Shown piece by piece: positions 43,640 through 55,329 of a stretch of DNA of 64,000 bases. The notes beneath the pieces are model-generated. The model saw only the letters and a list, made by a program, of their open reading frames with translations, was not told the DNA's origin and ran no database searches. The DNA is taken from NCBI GenBank assembly GCA_009823395.1, contig CM020501.1:9545361-9609360 (forward strand), written 5' to 3'. Source of the stretch: Thamnaconus septentrionalis (lineage: Eukaryota; Chordata; Actinopteri; Tetraodontiformes; Monacanthidae). The position numbers and the translations under genes are program-made. Every line of letters starts with the position of its first letter. Position 1 is the first letter of the stretch.

Positions 43640-44420
43640 TTTTTTAGCTCAAATATCGGACAATCATGCATGCAATATTAATTGTTGAATTGAACAGATT
43701 CCTTCTTATGGACGGCCTATTCCAAGATCCCACCTGCCTGTTCAGTGCCAGCGGGAGATCCACCAGGGGTCCCTGGGCGGCTCTATCGCTGACTCCTCCC
43801 TCTCGCCCCCCCCCCGACCACCCTCACTGTCTCTCTCACCCTTCCTCTTACCTCCTCCGTCGACTCGCCTCCCGCTCACACTTGGATAATTCTCCTCTAA
43901 TCATGGGCAGCCCCTCCTCCCCCGCCGACCCACCCCTCATTTACTGGCCCGCTGTCTCCTCCCCGTCCGCTCACCTCATCAGACAGGCCTTCACCTCGGC
44001 CCCTCGCCGCCGCCGTCCTCTCTCACTGACCCGTGCTCTCCCCCAGTCACAGGGCGTCGTGTCTCTACCTGCCAGGCTCCCTGACAACCCCACGTCGTCC
44101 TCCACCTCCCCTCCTCCCCTACCCCACCTCCCACAATCACCCCCTGAGAGGAGACCGCCTGCCCATCCGGAACGCCTCTGTGGCAACCGCCGCTGCCCCG
44201 CACCCCCCCTCCCCGACCACCACCACCAATCTCCTCCGGAAGCAGCTCCAAGACTTTGACAAAGTCTTCCTCTTCTCTTTGCAAACTCTTTCCCATCTCT
44301 CATTACTTTCCCTTTTTTTCATTTTTCTTCTCCTCCTCCTCCTCTCCTCCCTCCGTCTGACCTCTCCGCCTGTAGCTTTGCCTCGTTTGGCTTTCTGCTC
44401 TTTTGACACCGACTGAACAC
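43640..44420 (+). other. C/T-rich region with overlapping ORFs and two acceptor-like sites
   Basis: ORFs in two frames run through C/T-rich sequence. An acceptor-like ttgttgaattgaacag precedes ATTCCTTCTTATGG at 43700 (frame IPSYGRPIPRSHLPVQCQRE), and ctcactgacccgtgctctcccccag precedes TCACAGGGCG at 44046 (frame containing LYLPGSLTTPRRPPPPLLPY and TTTTNLLRKQLQDFDK). Neither has a clear donor. Possibly a noncoding exon or chance. Confidence 0.15.
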
Positions 44421-44599
44421 ACTTCCCCCCCTCTTTTCACTGCGGCCCAGATAGAACAGAGTGCAGTGTCAGAGGTTGCCGCCGCGACCCACATGACGTG
44501 CACGAGGCGCGCTTGACAAAATGCTGACAAGAAGAGGTTCCATTTATTTACAGAAAATTAGATGGTATCTTTTCTTAGAAAGGTTTCTGGAAGAAGATA

Positions 44600-44890
44600 C
44601 GGGACAGTTGAATAATGATTTGTGTGTGTGTATGTGTGTGTGTGTGTCGAGCAGTATCACCAATGCAAAATAATTTCAGTTTTAGAAAATAAGGGGAAAT
44701 ATATCTATTTTTTTCTTCCATGTGAGAGGTTGCTATTGTAGTTCACTTCATTAACTGAAGGAAAAGTTTGCAGACAGCCAAACAAAAGAAAAATCACTCT
44801 ATAAACTGTGCAATGTCTAGAAACTATTAAATAAATATAAATATTATATATTTATATATTTATATATTTTTCCATTGCTGCTGTTCCCAT
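44600..44890. other. AT-rich DNA with small GT and TATA repeats
   Basis: A GT run at 44621-44648 and tatatttatatatttatat near 44850; no gene. Confidence 0.6.
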
Positions 44891-45950
44891 ATACTTTTAT
44901 TGGTACTGTAGATTTTCCACCTCTCTCAAGTTCATAAAGTTTTTTTTTTCCTTGATATTGCAATGGTTTTTTTTTTCTGATTTTTGGGGGTCTTCCATAA
45001 AGCTGTTTTTGCACAATACATAATGTGGATCGAAAGAACTTGCTTGAAACCCATCTTGAGAAGAATTCCCACTAATTTAGCCTTACCTTCTTCCAAAGCG
45101 GTTGGATATTTTTTTTTTTTTCATTTTTCCCAGTCACAGTCATTCAATTAATTGCAATGTGCAATGCGTATTTGTTGTCTGTTTGTGACATAATTCTGAT
45201 CAAATAGGGATTTATCAGCCCAATGTTTATTTCTGGCTATGATTGGTACCAAGTGTGTCCACAAGAGCCGCCAGTAAACAGCTGTGCATCTGTGGTGAGG
45301 TAGTGAAGTAATGGGAATCACACTTTATACCCGTTGGCCTTTGTGAGTAAGATGGAAGGCCCCGGCTGCTTTTGATATAAAAAATAAAAAAAAATAGAAA
45401 TTCGATGACCTCACAAAAGTCAGACGGCGGCGGCTCAGCAGAGATGTGCACCATCTGAACCCTAAAATCAACAGGAAGGGAAGAAAAAAAAGAGCTGAGT
45501 TGGAAAGGAGGTGGGAACTAAAACCATGTGGGTTCCATTAGCCAGGGGAGCCTGTATTTATGGCGCACACATGACAAGGAACATAACCGCTAACAACACA
45601 ACAAACACTTGTGCATTTCCTCAGCGCCCTCCCCTCTGAAAAAAAGAAATCAAATAAATGTCACCCAACCCAAAGCAGAGGTAGCGAAACCGCTCAGCAA
45701 ACAAATAAACAAACTTTTGGTTTGAGGAGGGAAAGTTCAACACACGGAATGAGTCCAGCCTCATTGTTTGTATTTTTTTTATGCCGCCTGCAATTTCTCT
45801 TGTTATTCTCCTGCCTTGTGCGTGAAATGTGCGGCACAGCTTCCAACGCAATTTTGATTTTTTTTTTTTTGTTTGTTTGTTTTTTTTGGCGTGCTGTGTG
45901 CGCAAACGTAGCATTGGCTGCGTCAAAAAACAAGCCGTGCACAGGTTACA
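44890..45950. other. Unique AT-rich DNA, no supported gene
   Basis: Poly-T runs at 44940, 44966, 45110 and 45858. A short block at 45520-45600 (ccattagccaggggagcc, ggcgcacacatgacaagg) may be conserved. Confidence 0.4.
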
Positions 45951-45959
45951 GGGGTGAAC

Positions 45960-46065
45960 GGTGCCGTCCTTCCCTCCAAACCCTCATAATTGAGTGCTAT
46001 CCCGCAGCCTTGAAATACGCAGAAACGATTGTTATTCCGCCATCGGTTTTCAATTACGGGCGCAG
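45960..46065. promoter_or_regulatory. Candidate CNE
   Basis: ccctcataattgagtgctat, cgattgttattccgccatcg and ggttttcaattacgggcgc. Confidence 0.38.
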
Positions 46066-46263
46066 GAAAGGGAGAGGAGCGGGGGGGGGGGGGAGGAGCG
46101 GGGGTGGGGGGAGGAGCGGACATCAAGTCATATTAAAGTATATAGGAGGCCGCTGGCATTAGGAGGCTTTGTTGAAAGCTCTTGTATATTAACACACATT
46201 CTTGCGCGTGGCCAAGTTACATTACTCGATTATTACAAGTGCGGCCACAGGTTTGGCGCACTC

Positions 46264-46383
46264 TCCCAGCTCGCCCAGCTCTCCCAGCTCTCCCAGCTTG
46301 CCCAGCTCGCCCAGCTCGCCCAGCTCTCCCAGCTCTCCCAGCTCTCCCAGCTCGCCTAGCTCTCCCAGCTCTCCCAGCTCTCT
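46264..46383. repeat. 9-bp minisatellite (CTCCCAGCT/CGCCCAGCT)n
   Basis: About 13 units of a 9-mer ending in CCAGCT with a variable third base (ctc, cgc, tgc). The period is a multiple of three, so all three plus frames and two minus frames stay open (LAQLSQ, SPSSPS, PARPAL; GELGEL, AGRAGR). The ORFs are artefacts. Confidence 0.95.
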
Positions 46384-46799
46384 TAAGCGTGCGTACGACA
46401 GCCATAACGACAGCGCGGACGTGAGGCCTGCTGTAAAGAATCTTTTTTGCAAAAGATTATCGTTTTTTTAAAATTATTATTCCAAAAGAAGAAGAAGAAG
46501 AAGAAAGTGAACGCTGTTCATTATCTCCCAGTCACTCGTAAATCACCTCCAGCTCTTCTCAGGCCCCGGCGTCTCCGCCGCCGCTGTCGGCCTCTCTTCC
46601 CCCTGCAGTCAATCTCGCCGCCGCTGCCCTTACACAACAGCGCGCCAGATTCTGTCACCTGTCTCGGCTTGTTCTATCACTCCCCGGGAGGCAGAGGGAT
46701 GGCCGCCGCATCCCCAGAGGCGAGACATAAAGGGGGGCGGCTGTGAAAGGACGGACGGACGGATGGCGAGAAGGGTGGGTGGGGCAGTGGTGGGGAAAG

Positions 46800-47080
46800 G
46801 GGGGCGAAACCGACGGCTAAATTATTAAGTGACACTTCGCTTCGCTTCGAGACGCACTGGCGGGGGCGAGGCGGCTAAACGCATTAGACCGGTTAGCCCC
46901 CTGAATGCACCCGACAACTCGACTACACACTAACTCGCGTCAAAAATCATCAAAGCAGGGCCGGCGGCTCTTAAAATTTTTACGCCGCCGCTTGAAGGGA
47001 CGTCGCAGAGCCTGGGAGGCTTTCTGAGGGCTGAGTGGCCCTGTCATCGCAGCCATCGAGGCAGATAAATAAGTAAACGC
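46800..47080. promoter_or_regulatory. Candidate CNEs
   Basis: 46810-46920 (cggctaaattattaagtgac, aaacgcattagaccggttag) and 46935-47080 (gtcaaaaatcatcaaagc, ggcggctcttaaaatttttac, ggcagataaataagtaaacg). A short tandem cgtccgtccgtcc is at 47158-47176. Confidence 0.35.
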
Positions 47081-47369
47081 GGCCAGAGGAGGAGGGAGGG
47101 AGGAGACACAGAGCTGGCAGCGCCGCTCTGAGCCTTGTTCAGCACCTGCGAGTGTGTCCGTCCGTCCGTCCGTCCATCTTCTAAGCTCTCGCTCCTGCCA
47201 CCGGTTAGCCCGTCCAGAATGTGCCAAAGCGGGGTTTCTTTCACTTAACTTGCACCTGGCCTTGATTTCCTGCAGACAAGGCAGTGGCACACTGGGACAG
47301 CTCACCTCTAATTTGGTACATAAGGAGACCTGACGATGGGCCACTTAGCCACCATGGACCCCGGGCTCA

Positions 47370-47430
47370 GAGGAGCCATTACCGTGTGCGGTGCCGCACA
47401 GTCACACTCAAGAGTAGCTGGAGGGACTGG
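47370..47430 (+). other. Kozak-perfect short ORF
   Basis: gccaccATGG near 47350 starts MDPGSEEPLPCAVPHSHTQE and stops after 20 codons. Preceding ttcctgcag at 47275 could be an acceptor. Too short to call a gene. Confidence 0.12.
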
Positions 47431-47599
47431 AGGGCTTCTTCCTTTACAGCTGCGTTACACAAACAGCCACTAAAAGGCAACAAAACAACCCGTCTGCAGC
47501 GCGAAGTACCTTCTCGTCTGTTCTCCGCCGCCGTAAATCACGTCAAGTGAACTGGTTCTGAGGAGCTCAATAAAAGGACCAGATCCAAATCCAGCATGC

Positions 47600-48165
47600 A
47601 TGTGGCGGTGAGAAGCATATAGCATATAACAGTGTTTAAGACAATCTGTTTCTGATGTCCCACTTGATCTCACATTGTTCTTATTCCAGCTGTGGTGTCA
47701 GGGTAAAAGATCACTAAACCCTGCCCACATCCACTCTCTGGCTGGGATTATATGTTTGATGGCGCCTCTTAGGCAGTGGACCTGCTCTGTATGGAAAGAT
47801 AAATGTGTATTTTCTTTTTCAATTCTAATTAAATTTCTATTTTAATTCTAAAATGAAAACGAGATTGAAAATAAGACTGAGATTCATAAAACTATAAGAA
47901 ATAATAATAAATGAAAAAATTTGTTATTCATAGTATGCTTGTAATGATTTTATACCTTAGACATGCCTTAGAAATCTGCTGTGCATTAAAAAATGCCAAT
48001 GTTTTTCAAGCTCATCATCATTAAAATCCTTATAGAGTGAGATTTTTTCTTCATTTTTGGGTTAAATAACACTTGTATTTATATCTTCAAGCCTTCCCCC
48101 AAAAATCTGAAATGTCCATCATCAGACATTCCATAAAATCTGTTTTAAATAGTAATAAACAGAAA
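47600..48165. other. AT-rich unique stretch, nothing identified
   Basis: No ORF, splice signals or repeat of note. Confidence 0.5.
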
Positions 48166-48167
48166 TG

Positions 48168-48380
48168 ATTTGCGCGTTTTATCCTGAGCGCTAACCCAAC
48201 ATGAACCTCTCTAATGAACTGAGATTCTCTCGCAGCAATTGTTTTTGTTCCTTTTGTGCAAAGATGACGTCCCTGTAACAGAGAAAAACAGAGACGACCT
48301 GATATTGTTGACCTAAAGCGTAGCGCAATCGGAGTGCATTAGCCAATGCAACCACTGTTTGCGGCCGCATGAATGTGGAT
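48168..48380. promoter_or_regulatory. Candidate CNE
   Basis: gagcgctaacccaacatgaa, ctctaatgaactgagattc, cgcagcaattgtttttgttc, gacctgatattgttgacc and gtgcattagccaatgcaacc. Long and repeat-free; ends at a GT/GC run (48413-48450). Confidence 0.45.
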
Positions 48381-48464
48381 GTGTCTGTTTCTGCCGTTGT
48401 GAGTTGTACGTACGTGTGTGTGTGTGCGTGCGTGCACGTGTACATGTATGTGTCTATCTGTGGG

Positions 48465-48645
48465 CACGCTCATTGTACAGCCTGCTAATTGCAGTCGAGA
48501 CTCCTTTAATTAACACAAAGAGAGGTCCCGGGGGTGTGTATGGGCACTGTGAGTGTGTCACGAGTTTATATCTCACCAACCTGTGGGACACAACAGCCTA
48601 ATCAGAGCCTTTTAAGTTCTGCCACGCTTCCACTGGAGGATTAGC
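48465..48645. promoter_or_regulatory. Candidate CNE
   Basis: cagcctgctaattgcagtcg, cctttaattaacacaaagag and cacaacagcctaatcagagc. Confidence 0.42.
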
Positions 48646-48999
48646 TGAAGACACACTTTAGTCGTGGAAAACGAGACAAGCGAGGGTCTGGCTGACAACG
48701 AGAGCAAAGCATTAAAAAAAAACAACAACATTCCTCTGAATGTGGTCGCTAAACCAACACTTTCAACTAAGTACGCAATAATGCTGAATTTTCTTAAACT
48801 CAAACTGCTCTATTTAGCCGAGAGCCTCCCTCCCCCTGCTGCAAACATAATATTTGCCCTGCTGCTGCTGCAGGTTGACGGTTCGTATTTGAGGAGGCAG
48901 CCGTGCTTCAGTATCTCTGTCTTCGTCCCGACCTCCCTCCGTCTTCATTCTCTCGCCCTCCCCTTAAAAACAACTTCCTCTCTTTTTCGTTATTCCTGC

Positions 49000-49150
49000 C
49001 AATTTGGACAGGAGCCCCGGTCAAAAGACAGATTACACCGAGTCGCGCATCAAAGCCAATCAATCTTGGGCCCCTGGAAGACGTCACTCTACCTATGAAT
49101 AATTACACCCATCCGCTTATGAGGTGCCAGTGCCAAAAGCGTTGCCACCG
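49000..49150. promoter_or_regulatory. Candidate CNE
   Basis: caaagccaatcaatcttgg (CAATCAATC PBX/HNF-like), gaagacgtcactctaccta (CRE-like GACGTCA), tgaataattacacccatcc. Compact unique block. Confidence 0.45.
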
Positions 49151-49561
49151 CTCTCTTTTTTAGGATGCGGGAAACACCCCCCTCCTCCCACTCCCCCCAC
49201 TGCTGACAGGCCAATCGACTTCGAGGGGCAGTGCTCATGTAAAAGGAAAGTGCGTGTGGTCCGTGAAAATAGCGTGAGACATCTGGTCGAGTGCTACTGT
49301 TTTTCTGCTGAGAAGTGGAAGAAAAAGTCACCCCGAGTAGGTTAGCGGGGGTGAGAGCCGAGCCGAGTCAGGCCGAGCCGAGCCGAGGTTGGGTTTCTGA
49401 ATATCTGGTGAGCTGAGAGCGATCATGAGCTGCCTCTTCATCCAGGACTCAGTCTGGCAGCGCTGCCGTCGTCAAACTGAGGCCAAACTCAATTTGGCTT
49501 CGGCACGTCTTCAGTACAACTTTCAATAGAGAGAAGGCACTATGCGCAAGCCTCCGTTGCG

Positions 49562-49565
<4 letters not shown>

Positions 49566-49601
<36 letters not shown>
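49566..49601. repeat. (CA)n microsatellite
   Basis: About 18 CA units. Confidence 0.96.
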
Positions 49602-49603
<2 letters not shown>

Positions 49604-50058
49604 CAAACAAACACGCAGCAAGATAACGATGATTAAAGAGACGAAGATGAGGAGTGAATGATGAATGAACGAAGTCGTCCTGCTGGCCGGGGCTGTCGCT
49701 GCCAGCCAGAAGATGCTCATTCACAGGATGCGCGCGCGTGTGCGTGTGTCTGTGTGTGTGTTCGTCGAGAGGCATGTCGAGTGGAAAATATTGGGGGGAA
49801 ATTGACAAGAAACTGCTTTTCTTTCACACGAGGGAGGCGAGGCGCCGTGAGGAGCGAGGGGAGGATGTGAGGGAGATCGGGGGGAGGGAGGAGGGAGAGC
49901 AAGTGTGTAACTGCAGGGCAGCTGCATCGAGCGGCGGAGGAGGAGGAGGAGAAGAGGAGGGTGTCATTTAGAAAGTGGCTGGCTCAGCAGTGGCCATTAG
50001 TAGCGCTGTGACACAGTGGACTGTCAAGCAAACAGACAAACAGGGACGGATGCCTGGA

Positions 50059-50092
50059 GACACACAGACACACAGACACACAGACACACAGA
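50059..50092. repeat. (GACACACA)n octanucleotide repeat
   Basis: Four tandem units of gacacaca. Confidence 0.93.
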
Positions 50093-50099
50093 CGGGCGG

Positions 50100-50640
50100 G
50101 ACGGCAGCCCCACCGCCTTGAATCTGCAGGATGTTGATGAGCGTTTTGATCAATCGAGTTTTAAAAATACATGGAAACATAGAGTCGATGTGCGCACTAC
50201 CCACTATCACATCTTTATTTTTCATCCTCTCCTGCTCCTTATAGGAGTAAATACAGACGAAAAAAGATATGTAGAGATTTGGTAAACAAATATTTAGTCC
50301 TTTGTTGACAGTCTCCAGCAAAAATAAATTTGTAAAATAGGAAGTTTTGCGAAGCCTGTGTTGGACCTTCTACACGGGACAAATGGGACACAAACATGGC
50401 AACCACCAGTCAAATCACAGAAGGCCAAATTGTAGTACACAAGCAAAAAGTCAATGGAAGACTTTTTATTGTGATACATGATGATTTATTATCATAATAC
50501 TCTCTTAAAGTGATATTAGTATAATATGGATTCTTTACATTGTTGATAAGAAACAGTGCAGTTTTTCTGCGTTGGACATTCAGTAATTGTCTCTTTCATC
50601 TCATTGATTCTCTGACTGCGACACTATCAAAAATGAGCCC
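50100..50640. other. AT-rich unique stretch, nothing identified
   Basis: No supported gene; small ORFs only. Confidence 0.5.
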
Positions 50641-50790
50641 CTCGGTAAATACACACAGGATGCATTTTGTGCCATGTGAAGCCACTTGACACCGCGAGCA
50701 GAGGAAGCCTCTCATAACACAGTGAAAGACAGATACCTAATACTCGAATAATACAGCTGGCCCCGAAAACCACGAGCTACCCGGCGCTGC
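50640..50790. promoter_or_regulatory. Possible CNE
   Basis: gcattttgtgccatgtgaag, gatacctaatactcgaataa. Confidence 0.22.
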
Positions 50791-50949
50791 GCCGCAAATA
50801 ACTCCCGACTTCAAACGAAACTGGGGCAGAGAGTTTAGAGGGCGGGAGAGAAGAGGGAGACGTAGCTAAAAATCTTTTTCAACCCCCGGAGAAAATTCCT
50901 TTAGAGCAGCAGAACCAGCGGTGGCGAAGCCCCCCGGACCTCCGGGTGT

Positions 50950-51180
50950 TGGCAGACACAGAACAACCGACGCGGCTTTGCGTTGGACCCGTCGCAACCT
51001 TCAAATCAGAACCAGGATCGCATGAGATTAGCATGATCAACGCTGGCCATCTGATAAGTTCTGCAGTTTCAGTGTCAAACCCCTCAGTGACTCTCTGCTT
51101 CCTCCAGCCCTCTCATCCGTACGGGACACGGTGAAACGCTCCGGTTATGCCCTGATTTGTTTGCCTGAAAGATAATCTGC
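50950..51180. promoter_or_regulatory. Possible CNE
   Basis: catgagattagcatgatcaa, cgctggccatctgataagtt and gttatgccctgatttgtttg. Confidence 0.33.
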
Positions 51181-51654
51181 GATCTTGCTTGGCTTTCCAA
51201 CCCGCCGGCCCGCCTGCTGCCAGAAAGCGTTTTCTCGCATGGGGACAGTGCGGTCCTGCTGGAGCGGCAGGAATTCACAAACAGAGCGGGGCAGAGCGAG
51301 GTTAGCGAGACGGTAACGGGGTCCAGGCTCGCTCCCAACAACTGGGCCGGCGACGCGGCCAGCAACAAATCTGGGGTCCTCCTCGCTGACTTGGCCCCAG
51401 CTAAGACTCATGGGAAGGGAATGCGAGTCCCTGTCGTGGCTGCCAAGTTGGGAGTAGAAGAGGCTGTTTGAGGAGGATGGCGGTGGAGAACTCTGCCTGC
51501 GCTCGCGCTCGTGCGTTCAAAGACCTCAACGAGAAAACTCTGGCTGCCATCACTCGTCACTTCTTTGTGCTGGAAAAAAGACGGCGAGGCCACACCCCCC
51601 GCCAACCCCCCATCCAAGCCAAGTCTCCCCACCGCCCGCCTCGACTCCGGCGAG

Positions 51655-51800
51655 GAGACATTAAGGAAAAGAGTAATCACTTTGGACGCCGGCTGCCAAT
51701 CCAAGCCTCAAGGTATTTATCTCATTCAGGGCCACTTTGGAGGGATTCACACATGGCAAAACGTCGACTCATCGGCGACGGAGACGAAGCCAGCGGCGGC
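51655..51800. promoter_or_regulatory. Candidate CNE
   Basis: gacattaaggaaaagagtaa, tcactttggacgccggctg, gctgccaatccaagcctcaa, gtatttatctcattcagg. A strong acceptor-like site (ttttttttctctcttacag) follows at 51938, but the frame after it stops within 17 codons. Confidence 0.35.
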
Positions 51801-52779
51801 GTTGACAACGTTCTTCCACCAAGGCGCCCTGGCTTAGGGCGAGCCAGGGAGGAGGGCGACAACGCTCTGCCAAACCCTGACAACTGCAATCCTCTCGGCT
51901 GCCACTTAGTCTCCCAGCTTTTTTTTTCTCTCTTACAGCGTGTGCTTGGCCCACTAATTCTATTTCTCCTCGAGTGTTGCACACATTAAGTTGAAGGCCA
52001 ACTTTTCATTGCCGTGGAAGACATTGGCCACCGGGTAGGCTCACCCTCAGCTCACCCCCCCCCCGCCCCCCAATCCCCCCAGTGGCCAATATGGCGGCAC
52101 TTTCATTTCAATGGAGTTGCTCACCCGGCGTGTGTGGCTAAAAAAGTTTTTGGCTTTCGGGTTGATTTCACACTACGCGGCCCATCGAGCATGCACAGTA
52201 GTGTCACGTCCCACCATGCCTCTGGAACTCACGTGATGCACCAGGATGCGTCAGCCAATCAGAATGACAGAGACAGCACGTACAGAAATAAACTCTTTTC
52301 TGGGGGATTTTCTGTCCTTTATATATTTTTCAGAAAGATTAAAAGTCTACGGTTTAAAAATCTCCAATTGAAAGATTTGTTATGAACCGCGTTTCAAGTC
52401 GCAGTCGTCTTGTCAGCCATTTTACATCCGTTTCTTTTTGTATTGTGGTCTATGGGGAAAAATTATTTTTTGGGCAAATTGGGATTGTGGCTGCAGTACC
52501 TCGAATGGCCACTGGTCGAAGAAAATTACCATGCTACCATATTGCTAGTCTGCTATTCAGTTCTTATAGTACATCCATGGGCTCAAAACAACTGGATCTC
52601 ACTGACCCACCCCCATCCCTCCCCCACACCTCAAAAAAAAAAAAAAATTCACATCCTACACAGCTGCACCGCTCCGGCTGTGCATACTTAGTAGCCAGCG
52701 CGGCACCCGGAGGAGGGCGCAGCGACGATGCTGGAGGTGGCCTCTCTTTTCACGGTGCACGCACACACGTACAGACACG

Positions 52780-52870
52780 CACGCTGGCTTTAGTCTAATT
52801 AGCGCTGGTATTTCCAGGTCTTGTTTGTGCAAATTGGAAATGTGTGATGTGAATTCAAATACGGCTGTGG
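52780..52870. promoter_or_regulatory. Candidate CNE
   Basis: ggctttagtctaattagcgc, gtttgtgcaaattggaaatg and tgtgatgtgaattcaaatac. Confidence 0.42.
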
Positions 52871-53218
52871 GGGCGGAGGTGGGTGGGTGGGGGGTTAGGG
52901 GTGGGTGAGTACGGTTGTCTGTAAAATATATAAAATACAAAAGGGGGGGTTTTCACCTTGCCCCCTCTGCCATGCGAAAGTAATTTAGTACAACCTTTAA
53001 TACACAAAGAGCGAGAGAGAGCGCTCTCCAGAAAAAGAGGGAGGGAGAAAAACAAAGAGAGAGCGAGAAAAAGATAGAAATCAGAGAGAGAGAGAGAGAG
53101 AAGAGAGAGGGGGGGGGGGGGGGTTGCATTCCGTTTGGCCCGGAGAGAGAGGCACCGTGGGTGTCTGAGGGCCCTCGCTGCCAGTAATTGCTTCCATATA
53201 GGACCTGTCCATGGTCAC

Positions 53219-53220
53219 CA

Positions 53221-53250
<30 letters not shown>
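53219..53250. repeat. (CA)n microsatellite
   Basis: About 15 CA units; a G/GA-rich stretch with a run of G precedes it at 53080-53125. Confidence 0.95.
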
Positions 53251-53252
<2 letters not shown>

Positions 53253-53269
53253 TGTACAGAACGTTTGGT

Positions 53270-54350
53270 GTTTAACAGCAGTCGCTGTACAGGAACGGTA
53301 AATAAAAGCGTCATATTGACGCGTCAATTTGTCGAACGCCACAAACACTAAACATAAAACCGAACGACAGAATTTTTTTGTTCTTTGGCAAAATGTCTTG
53401 AAGTCAAGGCTGCCGTGCGTCTGCACCGTCGGAAGTGTGAGCGCCACAACCTTCCATACCCTGCACCCCCCCCGCAAAAAAAAGAACAAAAAGAGAGAAG
53501 CAAATCAACCCCAAATTACAGTATTACACGGTGAATCCAGTCAACACAAAGGAACCTGTATTTCTTTTTTTTTTCTTTTCTTTTTTTGTTGGAAAAATAT
53601 GCTTCCTCCGGATTTATGTCCTTGACTTTGTAGCATTCCATTTCAGTGTTACACTTTTTTTTCTCCTTTTTTCCCCTCGCGTCCGGTGTAGTTTAATATC
53701 CAGCCTTGGGCCTGATAATCAGAAACTCTGAATGACAGAGTTTCAGTTGTGTGAATAGACTTTAATAAAATGATGTAACGTCTTTCAAACAGCCTGAGAT
53801 CTTCTCGTCCATGTGAAGGTGGCAGAAGCCGTCAGTTTCTAAGGCACCAGCCAGTGTGGTTTTCATAGCATCTGCTTCTTCGGTGCACATCCGTCCTACA
53901 GCTGTTTGACGAGATGCTTCGCATCAGCAGGTGTAAATTAATATATGCACTGTAAATTATTAAGTAGCTAAAGTTTTTAAAGGCGGCTAAAAGACCACCA
54001 GAGGCCTTTGCCGACTTGTTTTTGTTCTTGCAAATTATTTGCAGAATTTTTCTCCAAATTCCCCACAAAAACATTTGTGTCCGCCTTTTGCATGTCTGTC
54101 ACGTTTTCCTGGCAACTACACATCAACAACTATGGCTGCCAGACTCGTTATTTGTGTCTTTCAGCACTTAGAAGTGTTTGACAAACCGGCACTTTCACCT
54201 GAACCTGACTGCGTTTCATCTCTTCAGTGAAGTGATGCTTTTTGTTAGTTAGTTTTCATTCTTTCATCCCTCTCAAATTTGAGTTTTGATCCAAACGTTT
54301 TCGTGCTATGAAGTCATGTGATAATTTGCCAGCCACAGATTTAATATGAA
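53270..54350. other. Unique AT-rich DNA, no supported gene
   Basis: T-rich runs at 53560-53590 and 53655-53680; no splice-supported exon. Confidence 0.4.
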
Positions 54351-54354
54351 AAAA

Positions 54355-54720
54355 GTGGTTATTGTGTCATCCGGCTTTCTTACAAAGAACTTTAACGCTA
54401 ATAAATTATTTAGAATCTCACTAAGCGCCGAGTGGCTGATCTGCAATTCTTGCTGGAAATGAAATGTGAAATGGTTCACTGGCATAAAGTATTGGAGCAG
54501 CTCTATTATGTATTTTCACATCCTTCCGACGCAGCAAAGTGTTTATTTCAGTGCATAAACAGTGTCGGCTGTTACGTGCACTCAGTAACACCAGCAGGCA
54601 CACTTGTGATTAATGGGCGTGGGGCTGAAAAGGACAACAATACCCATCTGCCGCTCTGCTTCCAGCAGAAAGCACATCAAGCGAGTACATAAATACACGT
54701 GGTTGTGGCTGCAAAAGACC
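54355..54720. promoter_or_regulatory. Strong CNE candidate with an open 86-codon frame
   Basis: Long unique block: gctaataaattatttagaat, ggctgatctgcaattcttg, attatgtattttcacatcc, gtgcataaacagtgtcggc, gtgattaatgggcgtggggc. A plus-strand ATG at 54432 is open for 86 codons (MADLQFLLEMKCEMVHWHKV start; the stop follows HQAST), and part is open on the minus strand too. No splice sites or Kozak support, so a noncoding element is preferred. Confidence 0.42.
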
Positions 54721-54899
54721 GCCGCGCACTTCCTCACATGTCAATAGCAAATCATAGCGCGGTTCCTCTGCCAGGCCCTCGTACATTTCTTTTGTTTTTT
54801 CCTTAAAGATCAAATGCTGACATCCATCCTTTTCAAACAGAACAAGAGGAGAGGGCAACAGAGGAAGAGGGAAAGAAATGGAAATAAAACGGTAATTCT

Positions 54900-55290
54900 A
54901 TGGGTGTTGGGGATGGAAAGAGCAGCTCGGAGGAGGTGGAAGGAGATGGAGAGATTTCAGATTTGAGTAATTCAAACAGGAAATCAGTGTTGCTGCTGAA
55001 ACCAGTTAAAGCCACTTTACCAGGTGCAAAAAAAGTGTGCGGTGGCGCGCGGCCTCGAACTTGAAGCGGCAAAAAAAAAAAAAAGAGTGCTGGAGCCAAG
55101 TGCCTGAAAATGAACCCTAACTTTACTGGGTTCTGCTGGAGTTTACACGGCAGATGGGCTGCAAAAAGCTGCACGTTTGAGGTCTGAAAGCGTTAATGTG
55201 ACTAAGACCACTCGAAAAATGTCAGCGTGGCAAGCTGAACAGGTGTGGGCCCACTTTTCAGCCACTAAAATGAGGGAAGTCAGCAAGGCA
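54900..55290. other. Unique noncoding DNA
   Basis: Poly-A at 55070-55085; nothing recognised. Confidence 0.4.
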
Positions 55291-55296
55291 GCCTAA

Positions 55297-55322
55297 CACA
55301 CACACACACACACACACACACA
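55297..55322. repeat. (CA)n microsatellite
   Basis: 13 CA units. Confidence 0.95.
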
Positions 55323-55329
55323 CGGCTCC

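Noticed and set aside
43666..44420. 197-codon Pro/Ser-rich plus-strand ORF
   Set aside because: C/T-biased composition keeps several frames open; no donor and no recognised domain.
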